64,000 nucleotides of DNA, from the NCBI GenBank assembly GCA_947169265.1, contig CAMVPC010000018.1:1-64000 (forward strand). Reading direction: 5' to 3'. Origin of the DNA: an uncultured Prevotellaceae bacterium (lineage in GTDB: Bacteria > Bacteroidota > Bacteroidia > Bacteroidales > Muribaculaceae). Shown in pieces: positions 47,201 to 55,284 of this stretch. The position numbers and the translations under genes are program-made. Position 1 is the stretch's first letter. Every line of letters begins with the position of its first letter. A model generated the notes under the pieces. The model ran no database searches. It had not been told where the DNA came from and saw only the letters and a list, made by a program, of their open reading frames with translations.

Positions 47201-47530
47201 CGTCTCGGCGGCGCTGTTAAACGTGAGGCGGGTTGCTGTGCCGCCGGCGGCCGGCATGATGAACACGTCGTTGTTGCCGTTGCGGTCGCTGGCAAACGCC
47301 AACTGCCGTCCGTCGGGCGACCACACCGGGCAGCTCTCGAAACTCGGCTGCGAGGTGAGGCGAACGGCCATGCCTCCGGCAGTGGCCACCTTGAAGATGT
47401 CGCCCTTGTAGGTAAACACTATCTCTTGCCCGTTGGGCGAAATGCTCACATCGCGCAGCCACAATGGCTCCTGAGCCATGGCTGTTGTCGCGGTGGCGAG
47501 GGTCAAAACCCCCAGGATGAATTTTCTCAT
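44291..47530 (-). CDS. Tricorn-like S41 family protease
   Basis: A 1079-residue exported protease related to archaeal tricorn. Signal peptide MRKFILGVLTLATATTAMAQ; N-terminal TolB/WD40-like propellers (about 25-570) with repeated SPDGK units (SPNGQEIVFTYKGDIF, WSPDGRQLAFASDRNG, FSPDGRFFLYHDQ); a highly charged Glu/Lys/Asp linker (about 570-610, KKADDKKKDDKKKDD); a helical C1-like region; PDZ (GLKVAEVVTGGPLDKAASRVKPGTIIEKING); and a C-terminal S41 core (GIVIDTRWNGGGRLHEDIEVLFSG, VPGTMTSVSWE with the probable nucleophile Ser). Likely periplasmic peptide degradation. Promoter is full consensus. Confidence 0.93.
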   Translation of the reverse strand: MRKFILGVLTLATATTAMAQEPLWLRDVSISPNGQEIVFTYKGDIFKVATAGGMAVRLTSQPSFESCPVWSPDGRQLAFASDRNGNNDVFIMPAAGGTATRLTFNSAAETPTAFTPDGKNVYFNAAIQDPASSVAFPSARLTEVYQVPVSGGRTTQVLATPAEDIAFSPDGRFFLYHDQKGVENKWRKHHTSSITRDVWRFDVSTGKHTNLTSRGGEDRTPRLSPDGKTVYFLSERNGGSFNVYSMPLATPASVTQVTSFKTHPVRFLSVASTGTLCFSYNGEIYTQQPGGKATKLKISLIHDDAEQIKQLSMTRDATSATVSPDGKQVAFVARGDVFVTSVEYGTTKQITSTPQKETEVCWGPDNRTLAYASERNGNWQLVKATIARKEDPNFPNATLIDEEIILPSTTIERAVPQFSPDGKELAFIEDRMKLRVVDLKSKATRTVTDGSTWYETNGGFNYAWSPDGKWFTLEFIGHQRDPYTDIGIVSAKGGDITNITNSAYFSESPKWVMDGNAILFLSNRYGMRAHGSWGSQSDVMLVFLNREARDKYYLNKEDAELLKEAEKEAEKESKKADDKKKDDKKKDDAKKDEKTKDIVVELDNIEDRIVRVTPNSSDIASAMINKDGDALYYLSAFEKGYDLWKMDLRDHSTKLLNKTDCKWANIEPSKDGKELFILGSSTMQKLTVSSDKLKKISYTAKMKLDLAQEREYMFNHVQRQVAKRFYDTGMHGVKWDAMCDNYRRFLPHINNNYDFSTMLSELLGELNVSHTGSGYSGRGGSEATGELGVIFDWNYTGNGLKVAEVVTGGPLDKAASRVKPGTIIEKINGQPVSVENDYTLLLNGTVGKKTLLSMRQGGDSWDEVVKPVSRGTLNNLLYSRWVKHNAHVVDSLSHGRLGYVHIKAMNDASFRETYSQVLGKYNQCDGIVIDTRWNGGGRLHEDIEVLFSGKKYLTQEIRGRAACDMPSRRWNKPSIMLQCEANYSNSHGTPWVYKHDNLGLLVGTPVPGTMTSVSWETLQDESMYFGIPIIGYRTAQGNYLENSQLEPDILVINDPADVTRGIDTQLKTAVETLLKQVGR

Positions 47531-47569
47531 GTAACGTTAGCTTAATAAAAAGGTTCGTGATTAATTAGG

Positions 47570-47601
47570 CAAAAGTACTAAAAATAACACAAAACCGCAA
47601 A
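47570..47601 (-). promoter_or_regulatory. Promoter of the tricorn-like protease gene
   Basis: Minus strand: TTTG (47598-47601), 20 bases, TACTTTTG (47570-47577), about 40 bases before the ATG. Confidence 0.75.
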
Positions 47602-47672
47602 TTATAAGTGAATAAGATAATAATAAGTGTGGCAAAGTGCGATAAACCATAATTTCGGGGGAAAGTCACGGC

Positions 47673-49328
47673 TTATTTCTGTTTGGCGGGCGACTTGAGG
47701 CGGTCGCCGGCCTCGGCGGCGATGCGCCGAGCCGTCTTGTCGGGGATGCCGGGCTTCTCCAGGATGGGCTTGAAACCGGTCTTGGTGCGCTTGAAGCGGC
47801 CGTTCTCCTCGGCCCGCACCACCATGTCGTTATACTTGACGATGAGGTACTCGGCCAGCCGGTTCCAGTGCGCCACCATCTCATCGCCCTTTTGACAGCC
47901 GTAGTCGGTGAGGAAACGCACGGCCGCCTGCTCGTCAGTCTTGAGCAGTTCGATGGCACGCGCCTCGACATGTGGCTGATGGTCGCGATAGCTCTGGTCG
48001 AGCGAGTCGCGCACGGCCTTGAGACTGGGCATCATCAGGCTGTAGCGCGGATACACCATGTTGGCCACCCAGTTGCACACCCAGTAGGCGTTGTCGCGGC
48101 TGAAGGTCACACAGTCGGCTCCGGGCGTGTTGTAGCAATTGGGCTGGCGCGTGCCGCAGCAATAGATGGGCGTATAGGGACTGGTGTGGCCGTCATCGTT
48201 GGCCCACCACATCAGTCCGCCCACCTGGCGCGGCAGCCACGAGCGCATCTGCGCGATCCACGAGAACGCGCTCTGCTGGGTGGCGATGGGGCGCTCATTG
48301 AAGTACTCCACCCCATCTACCTTATAATAAAGTGGTGTAGGGCGGTAAGGCGAGTCGTACAACCCGGCGCCCGGGTCGTTGGTCATGTCGAGTGGCGTGC
48401 CGTCGTAGTGGTCGCGCAGGCATTCCTGCACATCAGCTACGCTGAGTTTGCGGTTCGGCACAATCCACAGGGGCATCGGCTCGGTGTTGAGGTCCTCACC
48501 CAGAATGAATGGCAGATACCGCTCGCCTAAGCCGTCGCTGTAGCGGCGGTAGATGCTCCACACACGGGCCTCGCAGATGCGGCGGCCACTGAAGTCATCC
48601 TCGGCGTAGGCATCATAGAAGCTGAAGTCCTTGTCCTCGCCGCTGAACCACCCCCGGCTGCGCGCGAAGGTAATGCAGTTCTTGGAGAACATGACGTTCT
48701 TCTTGTCCTTCTGGTCGAAAGTGCGGATGCGGCTCTGGTTGGCGTGGGCGCAGATGGCGTCGTCGGGCACACGCAGGGCCACCCAAGCCACCGTCTTGCT
48801 GCCGGCGCCGCAGCCCACCATCTCCATGATCCAGGCCTCATTGGGGTCGCAGATGCTGAACACCTCACCCGTGCTGCAATAACCGTAGGTCTCGGCCAGT
48901 GTGGTCATCACCCGGATGGCCTCACGGGCCGTCTTGGCGCGTTGCAGAGCCAATTCCATCAGCGAGCCATAGTCGATGATTCCCGTCGAGTCGCGCAGCT
49001 CGGGGCGGCCACCGTAGGTAGTCTCACCGATGGTCACCTGCCACTCGTTGATGTTGCCGATCACGCTGTAGGTCACCGGAGCCTCGGGTATCTCGCCGTG
49101 ATACTCCTTGCTGTCGCGGTCGATGATGCGGCGCATCTCGCCCGGCGCATGCTTGCCGGACGGCAGATAAGTCAGGTTGCGGAACGTGCCGAACGAGTCG
49201 GCGTTATAGGTACACATCACCGAGCCGTCGGCGCTGGCCTTCTTGCCCACCATCAAGCTCGTGCATGCCATGGCAGTCGCTGCCGTCATCACAACCGCCG
49301 CCATCATCACTGCAATTCTTTTCATCAT
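47673..49328 (-). CDS. C69-family dipeptidase
   Basis: A 551-residue exported N-terminal-nucleophile peptidase of family C69 (PepD type), cleaving dipeptides in the periplasm. Signal peptide MMKRIAVMMAAVVMTAATAMA is followed directly by CTSLMVGKKASADGSVM, so processing at Ala-Cys would expose Cys22 as the catalytic nucleophile. Other family blocks: TYSVIGNINEWQVTIGETTYGGR, LAETYGYCSTGEVFSICDPNEAWIMEMVGCG, VALRVPDDAICAHANQSRI and GGLMWWANDDGHTSPYTPIYC. Stand-alone gene with a TATCTTTG promoter box. Confidence 0.94.
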   Translation of the reverse strand: MMKRIAVMMAAVVMTAATAMACTSLMVGKKASADGSVMCTYNADSFGTFRNLTYLPSGKHAPGEMRRIIDRDSKEYHGEIPEAPVTYSVIGNINEWQVTIGETTYGGRPELRDSTGIIDYGSLMELALQRAKTAREAIRVMTTLAETYGYCSTGEVFSICDPNEAWIMEMVGCGAGSKTVAWVALRVPDDAICAHANQSRIRTFDQKDKKNVMFSKNCITFARSRGWFSGEDKDFSFYDAYAEDDFSGRRICEARVWSIYRRYSDGLGERYLPFILGEDLNTEPMPLWIVPNRKLSVADVQECLRDHYDGTPLDMTNDPGAGLYDSPYRPTPLYYKVDGVEYFNERPIATQQSAFSWIAQMRSWLPRQVGGLMWWANDDGHTSPYTPIYCCGTRQPNCYNTPGADCVTFSRDNAYWVCNWVANMVYPRYSLMMPSLKAVRDSLDQSYRDHQPHVEARAIELLKTDEQAAVRFLTDYGCQKGDEMVAHWNRLAEYLIVKYNDMVVRAEENGRFKRTKTGFKPILEKPGIPDKTARRIAAEAGDRLKSPAKQK

Positions 49329-49383
49329 ATTCCTAAACTTAGACGTTAAATAGCGAGCATGCCCGCTGTTCGCTTTCAGTCCA

Positions 49384-49391
49384 CAAAGATA
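49384..49391 (-). promoter_or_regulatory. Candidate -7 box of the C69 dipeptidase gene
   Basis: TATCTTTG on the minus strand, about 55 bases before the ATG; no exact -33 box at standard distance. Confidence 0.45.
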
Positions 49392-49505
49392 GCAATTTAT
49401 ATTGAAATTTGAAAATAGAGCAAACCATCAAGGACAAAAGCCATCGTGCGAATCGCCGAGCACCCCCACAGGTAGGCGGCATCGCGTTCCTGTCATGGAT
49501 AAAAC

Positions 49506-51878
49506 TTACATTCTTTTACCGATGAGGACCGGGTGGAGAGAGATGCCGCCGCCGTTGCCCTCCACTTCGAGGATAAAGGCGCGCTGGGGCAAGGGTGGCA
49601 CTCGCATGGCGAGCGGGCGCAGCAGGTGACCGTGGGCCGTGATTGCGGCGACAGGGAAGGCTCCGTCGCGCGGGCAGGTGGTGTCGTCAAAGTCGGGCTG
49701 AGCAGCCACCGGCGGCGGCAACCGCGTGGCCAGCAGGCCTAACGTGAGGCGCGCGTCGTGGGCGTGCGCGTTCCACACCACATAATGGGGCGCGTTTCTC
49801 ATGAGTTCGTCGGCGAGGATGGGCCGCGAGCGGTAGGCCACGGTGATCATTGCCGCCGGGTCTTCGTCGTGCAGGTCAAAGACGTTGCCGTCGGGGTCGA
49901 CGGCGAGCGCGCGGGCCTCGTCGCTGAACACCTGTCGCCAGGCGACATCGCGGTGGTAGAAACGCCCCGACGACATTCTCACGGTCACCCGGCCCGCGGT
50001 GTCGACCGCCACGAGTTCGCGTTCCACGCTGTTCCACGCTATCGAGGAAGCGTCGAGCGGCCCGCTCAGCACCTCGACGCGCGCGCCGTGCAACGCGCAC
50101 AGCCGCCGGTGCCTGTCGACGAACCACACGCGGTCGGCGCCTGTCACGGGAGTCACCTCGTCGGCGATGATTTGCTCGGCCACAGGACGCGTGCCGCCAT
50201 AGGCCGTGGTGCCCTGGGCGAGGGCGAGGATGCCGCCTGAGGTGAACAGATAGATGGGATAACGCCCGAAGCCCCCGTTGTAAATCGGCGTCACCGCGGT
50301 GGCCATGGCGAGAATGTCGTGATGAAGTCCTACGCTCTTCGTGGTGAAGACAAACGGATTCAGCACCTCGCTCACAGCCAGCGAGGCGCGCTCGGCCAGC
50401 GAGTCGTCGGCTCCGGATGGCACCGCGAGTGTGCCGGCGACTGTCGCGTGACCCTGCCAGCTGGGTGCCACGGCGATGGCGAGGCCTGCCTCGTGCCACG
50501 GTGTCAAGTGAGCTTGCCAGGAACGAGAGCCGATGTTGACGATGATGTGGGTGGCGCGCACGTCGGGATAGGCGACAAGGGCATTGAGAGCGGTCGGCTC
50601 GCCTGAGATGCTCTCTCGTGTGGTGACATAACGAGTGCCCTGTTCGTCGGTGAGGGTGACGGTCACGACGGCCTCACACGGCTGCCCTGTCATCTGTTCG
50701 CACCACAGCGCCACGCGCCACGGGTTGACGGGACGCCGGCGGCGTGGCGCCAGATGCAAGCGTCCATCGTGCACGAGGGCGGCACAGTCGTGCCGTTCCC
50801 ACGCGAGATGCGCCATGAGTGGCGCCAGCCGCGCGTTGGTGAAGCGTCCTGATGGCGTGCGCATCGGTGTGAAGACGAGGGTGCCGTCGGCGGCTGGCAC
50901 GGCGGTGGCCACCACTGCCCAACCGGCGGCGAGGAGGTCGTCCCACAAGGCGTTGTAGGGACGAGGCCTCAATCCGGCTTCGAGCACCGGCATGTGTGAT
51001 GAAGCGTCGGTGGCGCAACGGTAGTCGAGCGTGGTGGCCACGGGCGAAATCGCCGGCGTGGCGAGCACGTCGACAGCCTTCACGAGCGGGAGCCACGTGG
51101 GCGTGATGGCGTCAAGCGCTGTCGCCTCGATGGCGAAGGCGTCGAGGTCGAGCGTACCCTGCCGGGTGCCGGTGAACTGCGAGTCGGCTGTAGTGAGCGC
51201 CATGCCGGCGCGATAATGGTTGCGCACTGTCGCGCCTCCCAGTGCTACGGGTTGGCTCATCCACAGGTAGCTGTCGTCCCACAGTCGCACGGCGTAACGA
51301 GCCAGCAGCACCCCGCAATGGCGGCCGGCGGCGGTGGCAGCCGCCATTGCGTCGCGCCACGCACCGGTGACAGCCGCCAGTGTCGCGCGTTCGTCTTGTG
51401 TGGATAGGGGCGCCTGCCAGGAGCGGTAAGGCGTGTCGAAGGTGATGGCCGGTACTGTGGCCGTGAACCGCGCGGCAGCTGAGGCGGCGAGGCGCACGCC
51501 GGGCACGGCTTCGGCGGGAATGAGGGGCACATAGCTGTCGCCGCGACGGTGAAGTACCAGGCTCCCGGCTGTGGTGGTGATGACGACAAAGCGTCCCATC
51601 ACACGGGCTTCGCGCACGCGGCCGGCCGCCGTAGCCACCACCTGCCCGTCGATGGCCACCTGCCTGTCGCGCGCCGTGACGAGGTGTGTGCCGTCGATGG
51701 CCAGCAGGCGATGGGAGGCCGCGATGGAACCGGCGGCCGCGGGCATTCCCACGGCGGCAAGACAGTCCTCGCGTTCGCGCAGGTTCACGAGTTTCGAGGC
51801 CTGTCCCGGTAGCGCGGCCTCGGCGTTGTGCAGGGCGGTGAGACCCTGCGGGGTGATGCGTAGTTGCGTGTGTTTCAT
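49506..51878 (-). CDS. Large orphan cytoplasmic-type protein, possibly of phage tail or structural origin
   Basis: A 790-residue protein with no signal peptide or transmembrane helix. It starts MKHTQLRITPQGLTALHNAEAALPGQASKLVNLREREDCLAAVG and then has short repeated beta blades such as LLAIDGTHLVTARDRQVAIDGQVVATAAG and VWFVDRHRRLCALHGARVEVL, suggesting one or two beta-propellers, plus a Trp-rich middle. Its style recalls large uncharacterised structural proteins I associate with Bacteroides prophage tail modules, but that is memory-based and weak. No phage genes flank it. It sits between C69 dipeptidase and the divergent rplU. Very Ala/Thr/Val-rich. Confidence 0.6.
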   Translation of the reverse strand: MKHTQLRITPQGLTALHNAEAALPGQASKLVNLREREDCLAAVGMPAAAGSIAASHRLLAIDGTHLVTARDRQVAIDGQVVATAAGRVREARVMGRFVVITTTAGSLVLHRRGDSYVPLIPAEAVPGVRLAASAAARFTATVPAITFDTPYRSWQAPLSTQDERATLAAVTGAWRDAMAAATAAGRHCGVLLARYAVRLWDDSYLWMSQPVALGGATVRNHYRAGMALTTADSQFTGTRQGTLDLDAFAIEATALDAITPTWLPLVKAVDVLATPAISPVATTLDYRCATDASSHMPVLEAGLRPRPYNALWDDLLAAGWAVVATAVPAADGTLVFTPMRTPSGRFTNARLAPLMAHLAWERHDCAALVHDGRLHLAPRRRRPVNPWRVALWCEQMTGQPCEAVVTVTLTDEQGTRYVTTRESISGEPTALNALVAYPDVRATHIIVNIGSRSWQAHLTPWHEAGLAIAVAPSWQGHATVAGTLAVPSGADDSLAERASLAVSEVLNPFVFTTKSVGLHHDILAMATAVTPIYNGGFGRYPIYLFTSGGILALAQGTTAYGGTRPVAEQIIADEVTPVTGADRVWFVDRHRRLCALHGARVEVLSGPLDASSIAWNSVERELVAVDTAGRVTVRMSSGRFYHRDVAWRQVFSDEARALAVDPDGNVFDLHDEDPAAMITVAYRSRPILADELMRNAPHYVVWNAHAHDARLTLGLLATRLPPPVAAQPDFDDTTCPRDGAFPVAAITAHGHLLRPLAMRVPPLPQRAFILEVEGNGGGISLHPVLIGKRM

Positions 51879-51895
51879 GATGCGTTTTTTTCGTG

Positions 51896-51903
51896 CAAAA
51901 ATA
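51896..51903 (-). promoter_or_regulatory. Candidate -7 box of the orphan 790-residue gene
   Basis: TATTTTTG on the minus strand 17 bases before the ATG; no clear -33 element. Confidence 0.4.
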
Positions 51904-52036
51904 ACGGAGCGCCATTTCTTTGTCTACCCCACCATGTAAATCCCCCAAGACAGTAACACGAAAATAGCCCCACGACAAAAGCGCCCCACGCAAATCATGT
52001 AATCATGTAAAAATCTTTAAAAAACAAGTGGAAATT

Positions 52037-52067
52037 TTTGTGGTTTAGGGAAATTGTAGTAATTTTG
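52037..52067 (+). promoter_or_regulatory. Promoter of rplU-rpmA
   Basis: TTTG (52037-52040), 19 bases, TAATTTTG (52060-52067), full consensus; the leader to ATG 52166 is about 94 bases. Confidence 0.8.
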
Positions 52068-52073
52068 CGCCGA

Positions 52074-52165
52074 TTTTCCAAAAGGCTCCAGTAAGAGTCT
52101 GGGGGCGATGTGTGTCGCCATACCGGGCCGCCGTATGGGTTAACTTGTAAACAATTAATGATTTA
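52074..52165 (+). promoter_or_regulatory. Structured leader of rplU-rpmA, candidate autoregulatory RNA
   Basis: Three hairpins can form one after another: CTCCAG (52086-52091) with CTGGGG (52099-52104); GGCGA (52104-52108) with TCGCC (52115-52119); and CCATAC (52118-52123) with GTATGG (52133-52138). The second and third share two bases and could stack or compete. Ribosomal protein operons are often controlled by their own product through such leaders. I know of no named Bacteroidota L21 leader; the regulatory claim is inference. Confidence 0.5.
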
Positions 52166-52486
52166 ATGTACGCAATTGTTGACATTCAGGGACAGCAGTT
52201 CAAGGCCGAAGCCGGCAAGAAGCTGTTTGTTCACTATCTCGGTGACGAGAAGAAGGAAGGCGATGCAGTGGAATTTGACAAAGTGCTGCTCGTCGACGCC
52301 GACGGTGCTGTGACAGTGGGAACTCCCACGGTTGAGGGCGCCAAGGTGGTGTGTGAGGTGAAAGAGGCCCTCGTGAAGGGCGAGCACGTGATTGTGTTCA
52401 AGAAGAAGCGCCGCAAGGGCTATCGTCGCTTGAACGGTCACCGCCAGACGTTCACCTTGCTTGAGATTAAAGAAGTTGTTGCTTAA
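52166..52486 (+). CDS. rplU: 50S ribosomal protein L21
   Basis: A 106-residue L21, a large-subunit protein binding 23S rRNA. Diagnostic [25 protein letters not shown] at the start, central [22 protein letters not shown] and the basic [23 protein letters not shown] near the end. Length is normal. It precedes rpmA by 21 bases in the universal L21-L27 order, and is read from the consensus promoter and structured leader. Confidence 0.98.
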   Translation: MYAIVDIQGQQFKAEAGKKLFVHYLGDEKKEGDAVEFDKVLLVDADGAVTVGTPTVEGAKVVCEVKEALVKGEHVIVFKKKRRKGYRRLNGHRQTFTLLEIKEVVA

Positions 52487-52507
52487 CCCTTTAAAAACTG
52501 ACAGATT

Positions 52508-52771
52508 ATGGCACATAAAAAAGGTGTTGGTAGTTCGAAGAACGGCCGCGAGTCGCACAGCAAACGACTCGGTGTGAAGCTCTACGGTGGACAGTTTGCC
52601 AAGGCTGGTAACATCATCCGTCGTCAACGTGGCACGGTCAATCGTCCCGGCGTGAACGTGGGTATGGGTAAAGACCACACGCTCTATGCCCTCGTCGATG
52701 GCACTGTGGAGTTCAAGAAGCGTGCAGGGCACACCTACGTCAACGTGGTGGCCGCCACTGCCGAAGCTTGA
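52508..52771 (+). CDS. rpmA: 50S ribosomal protein L27
   Basis: An 87-residue L27 whose N-terminal arm reaches the peptidyl-transferase centre. [29 protein letters not shown] is diagnostic, with [29 protein letters not shown] following. The second residue is directly in the mature arm, so no N-terminal protease-processed extension is present, unlike in Firmicutes. A long hairpin follows the gene. Confidence 0.98.
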   Translation: MAHKKGVGSSKNGRESHSKRLGVKLYGGQFAKAGNIIRRQRGTVNRPGVNVGMGKDHTLYALVDGTVEFKKRAGHTYVNVVAATAEA

Positions 52772-52826
52772 CGCAAGCGACAAGAAATCATCGCGCCCCG
52801 CAAGTGGCGTGAAGCAAGCAACCGAA

Positions 52827-52860
52827 ACCGGCGCGTCGTCTCAATGAGCGACGCGCCGGT
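52827..52860. terminator. Strong hairpin between convergent rpmA and kdtA
   Basis: A perfect 12-bp GC-rich stem ACCGGCGCGTCG / CGACGCGCCGGT with a 10-base loop. Neither side has a long T tract, but its position between convergent genes suggests bidirectional termination. Confidence 0.7.
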
Positions 52861-52893
52861 GTTATATTCATTCCGGTGGCCGGAGAGGTAGGC

Positions 52894-54126
52894 TCAGTGA
52901 CTGAACAACGCCTGGTAGATGGTGCGGGTGGCGCCCACGTGGCCGGCGATGTGACGTGCCGCGGCCGTGGCGGCGCGGCTTCGCGCGTCGCTGTCGGCGA
53001 GCAGGGTGTCCATGATGGCGGCAAAGCCGCTGCCATCGGCAAAGGTGAACCCGCCGCCGCAAGCGAGCAGTTCGTGAGCCTCCTGGAATTTCTCATGCTT
53101 GGGGCCGAAAAGGACGGGAAGGCCGTGGGCCGCGGCCTCGTTGATGTTGTGGATGCCGCGTCCAAAACCACCGCCCACCAGGGCCACGTCGCCATAGCGG
53201 TAGAGCGACGAGAGCAATCCGAAGCTGTCGATGATGAGGCACCGCGCCGCGGCCGCCTCACCGGCCTGCAGCCGCGAGTAGCGCGCCACGGGTCCGCGCA
53301 GTTGTTGCTCGAGCAAGGCGAGTCGTTGCTCGTCAAACTCGTGCGGCGCGATGATGACCTTGAGGTCGTCGCGCGCGTTGCAGTAGGGGATGGCGATGTC
53401 TTCGTCGGGTTGCCACGAGCTGCCCATGACCAGGGTGTGGCGCGCAGTTGACACAAACTCCTCAATGAGCGGGAAACGGCGTGCGGCGGCATGGATGGCC
53501 GCCACGCGGTCGTAACGCGTGTCGCCGGCCACCACCACGCGCTCGATACCTATCGAGGCGAGCAGGCGCCGCGTGTCATCGTTCTGGACAAACATGGTGT
53601 CGAAGCAGCGCAACATCTTGCGGAATGTGCCGCCCCAGGGCTTGAAGAAAATTTGACTGGGGCGCATGATGCACGACACGATATAGGTGGGAATGCCGGC
53701 CTTGCGTAACGTCTCGAGGTAATTGCCCCAAAACTCGTACTTGACAAAGATGGCCATGCGCGGTTTCACCGTGGCTACAAAACGACGGGCGTTGGCCGCT
53801 GTGTCGATGGGCAGGTAGCACACGGCGTCCACTTGGTCATAGTCCTTGCGCACCTCGTAGCCGCTCGACGAGAAGAAGGTGAGCAAAATGCGGGCCGACG
53901 GTTGCTCGCGCCGCAGCATCTCGATGAGGGGACGCGCCTGCTCAAACTCGCCGAGCGAGGCGGCGTGGAACCAATAATACCCGCCTTGCGGGTCGAGGGT
54001 GGCGTGGAGGTAGTCGAAGGTGTGACGTTGTCCGTCAACCATGCGTCGCGCCTTGACATTGCCGTGGGCGGCAAGTGCCGCACCTGCCTTGAAGACGTTC
54101 ATGGCGATATTGTAGAGGATGTTCAT
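52894..54126 (-). CDS. waaA: 3-deoxy-D-manno-octulosonic acid transferase
   Basis: A 410-residue Kdo transferase (WaaA/KdtA, GT30), which adds Kdo from CMP-Kdo to lipid IVA on the inner membrane. N-terminal amphipathic/membrane segment MNILYNIAMNVFKAGAALAAHGN, catalytic-block YWFHAASLGEFEQARPLIE, FFSSSGYEVRKDYDQVDAVCYLPID, FVKYEFWGNYL, and C-terminal GT-B motifs VMGSSWQPDED, APHEFDEQRL and ALVGGGFGRGIHNINEAAAHGLPVLFGP. Last gene of the lpxH-gltX-OMP-waaA run, 9 bases after the barrel gene. Confidence 0.96.
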   Translation of the reverse strand: MNILYNIAMNVFKAGAALAAHGNVKARRMVDGQRHTFDYLHATLDPQGGYYWFHAASLGEFEQARPLIEMLRREQPSARILLTFFSSSGYEVRKDYDQVDAVCYLPIDTAANARRFVATVKPRMAIFVKYEFWGNYLETLRKAGIPTYIVSCIMRPSQIFFKPWGGTFRKMLRCFDTMFVQNDDTRRLLASIGIERVVVAGDTRYDRVAAIHAAARRFPLIEEFVSTARHTLVMGSSWQPDEDIAIPYCNARDDLKVIIAPHEFDEQRLALLEQQLRGPVARYSRLQAGEAAAARCLIIDSFGLLSSLYRYGDVALVGGGFGRGIHNINEAAAHGLPVLFGPKHEKFQEAHELLACGGGFTFADGSGFAAIMDTLLADSDARSRAATAAARHIAGHVGATRTIYQALFSH

Positions 54127-54135
54127 CGGTGGGGT

Positions 54136-55284
54136 TTAGTAAGGTGATGTGATGTCGAGTGGCACGCCGGTCACGCCACCTGTCCGGCGACGTGTCTTCC
54201 ACTTGCGCGCATCGAGGTTAAAGCGCACACCCACCTGTTGCCAAAACGCCGTGCACGCGCTCGAGGCGTGGAAAGTGAGCTTGGCGTGGAGGCTCACGAT
54301 GTCGTTGGCCACGATGTGCCATGTGAGGTCGGTGCGGCTGTATATTTTGTTGTGATAATGCTGGTCGCCCAGGTAGAGTTGGCTTCCAAATTTGTCGTAG
54401 AGCGGCATCTGACGCTGCCCGGCGTAGAAATTCTCTTCCAGCTCGAACCATAGCCAGTGGGCCGTGGCGCGCGCCACAAAGCCGGCCGGGGTGTGCCACC
54501 GTCCCTCGCTGCGGGCGCGGTCGCAGGCCAGCAACAAGCCTGCCTGCAGCTGGAAGGCAAAGCGGTCGAGAGGCTTCCCGCGGCGGCTGTCGTGGGCCCG
54601 GTGCCAGGGCGAGGCGGGAAGCGTGATTCCAATCATGGGGTTCACTACTACGTTGTCGTTGACGCCCTCGTCGGGTGCCGGTTCCTTGCTCTTGGCCAGG
54701 TGGTTATAGCGGATATAAGTGTTGGTGAAGAACGGTCCTTGCGGCGTGGGTTGCCACACATGATGCAGGGTGAAGTCGAAAGCCTCGCGGCGGTGACTCG
54801 TTTGCATCTGCCGCCAGTCGAGGGTGGCCTCAAGCAAGCCGTGGCGATGACGGTAACTTGCCGTCAAGCCCTTAACGACGTGCCGGCGATATTGCAGCGA
54901 ATCGCTCCACAGGTAGTAAGGCAGACGCTCGCCGCCGGCGTGCGGGTCGCGCTCCATCATGCCCACCCTCACCTGCAGGTCGTTGTCGCCGCGCGTCACG
55001 TGCCAGGTGTAATGCAACAGCGGCACCGCCTGTCCGCGGTCCCAGTGGCCGTCGAAGGGCTGGTACCAGGTGACGCCGGCCATGAGACGGTGTTGCGCGC
55101 TGTCGAGGCTGAGGCCTATCTGTGGCGTGAGGCGCGTGAAGAGGAACGTCTGGTCGGGGGTGCGATCGTCGCCGCCCTCGCGGTTGTTAACGAGGGCGTT
55201 AGCATCGATACTCCACTCCAGCTCTTGGGCATGAAGCTGAAGCAGTGCCGCGGCCACAAGCAATATGACGAAGAGTCTTCTCAA
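54136..55284 (-). CDS. Predicted outer membrane beta-barrel protein, function unknown
   Basis: A 382-residue exported protein. Signal peptide [20 protein letters not shown], then alternating aromatic strands ([80 protein letters not shown]) that suggest a beta-barrel. It has a C-terminal extension without the usual final aromatic residue pattern, ending DITSPY. The ATG overlaps the gltX stop (ATGA), so it is coupled to gltX and precedes waaA. An envelope role alongside lipid A genes is possible; no family recognised. Confidence 0.72.
   Translation of the reverse strand: MRRLFVILLVAAALLQLHAQELEWSIDANALVNNREGGDDRTPDQTFLFTRLTPQIGLSLDSAQHRLMAGVTWYQPFDGHWDRGQAVPLLHYTWHVTRGDNDLQVRVGMMERDPHAGGERLPYYLWSDSLQYRRHVVKGLTASYRHRHGLLEATLDWRQMQTSHRREAFDFTLHHVWQPTPQGPFFTNTYIRYNHLAKSKEPAPDEGVNDNVVVNPMIGITLPASPWHRAHDSRRGKPLDRFAFQLQAGLLLACDRARSEGRWHTPAGFVARATAHWLWFELEENFYAGQRQMPLYDKFGSQLYLGDQHYHNKIYSRTDLTWHIVANDIVSLHAKLTFHASSACTAFWQQVGVRFNLDARKWKTRRRTGGVTGVPLDITSPY

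Noticed and set aside
44474-47545. A 1023-residue open frame on the plus strand
   Set aside because: It lies antisense to the tricorn-like protease gene, which has signal peptide, propeller, PDZ and S41 motifs. The antisense frame is open only because of GC-rich codon bias and shows no domain.
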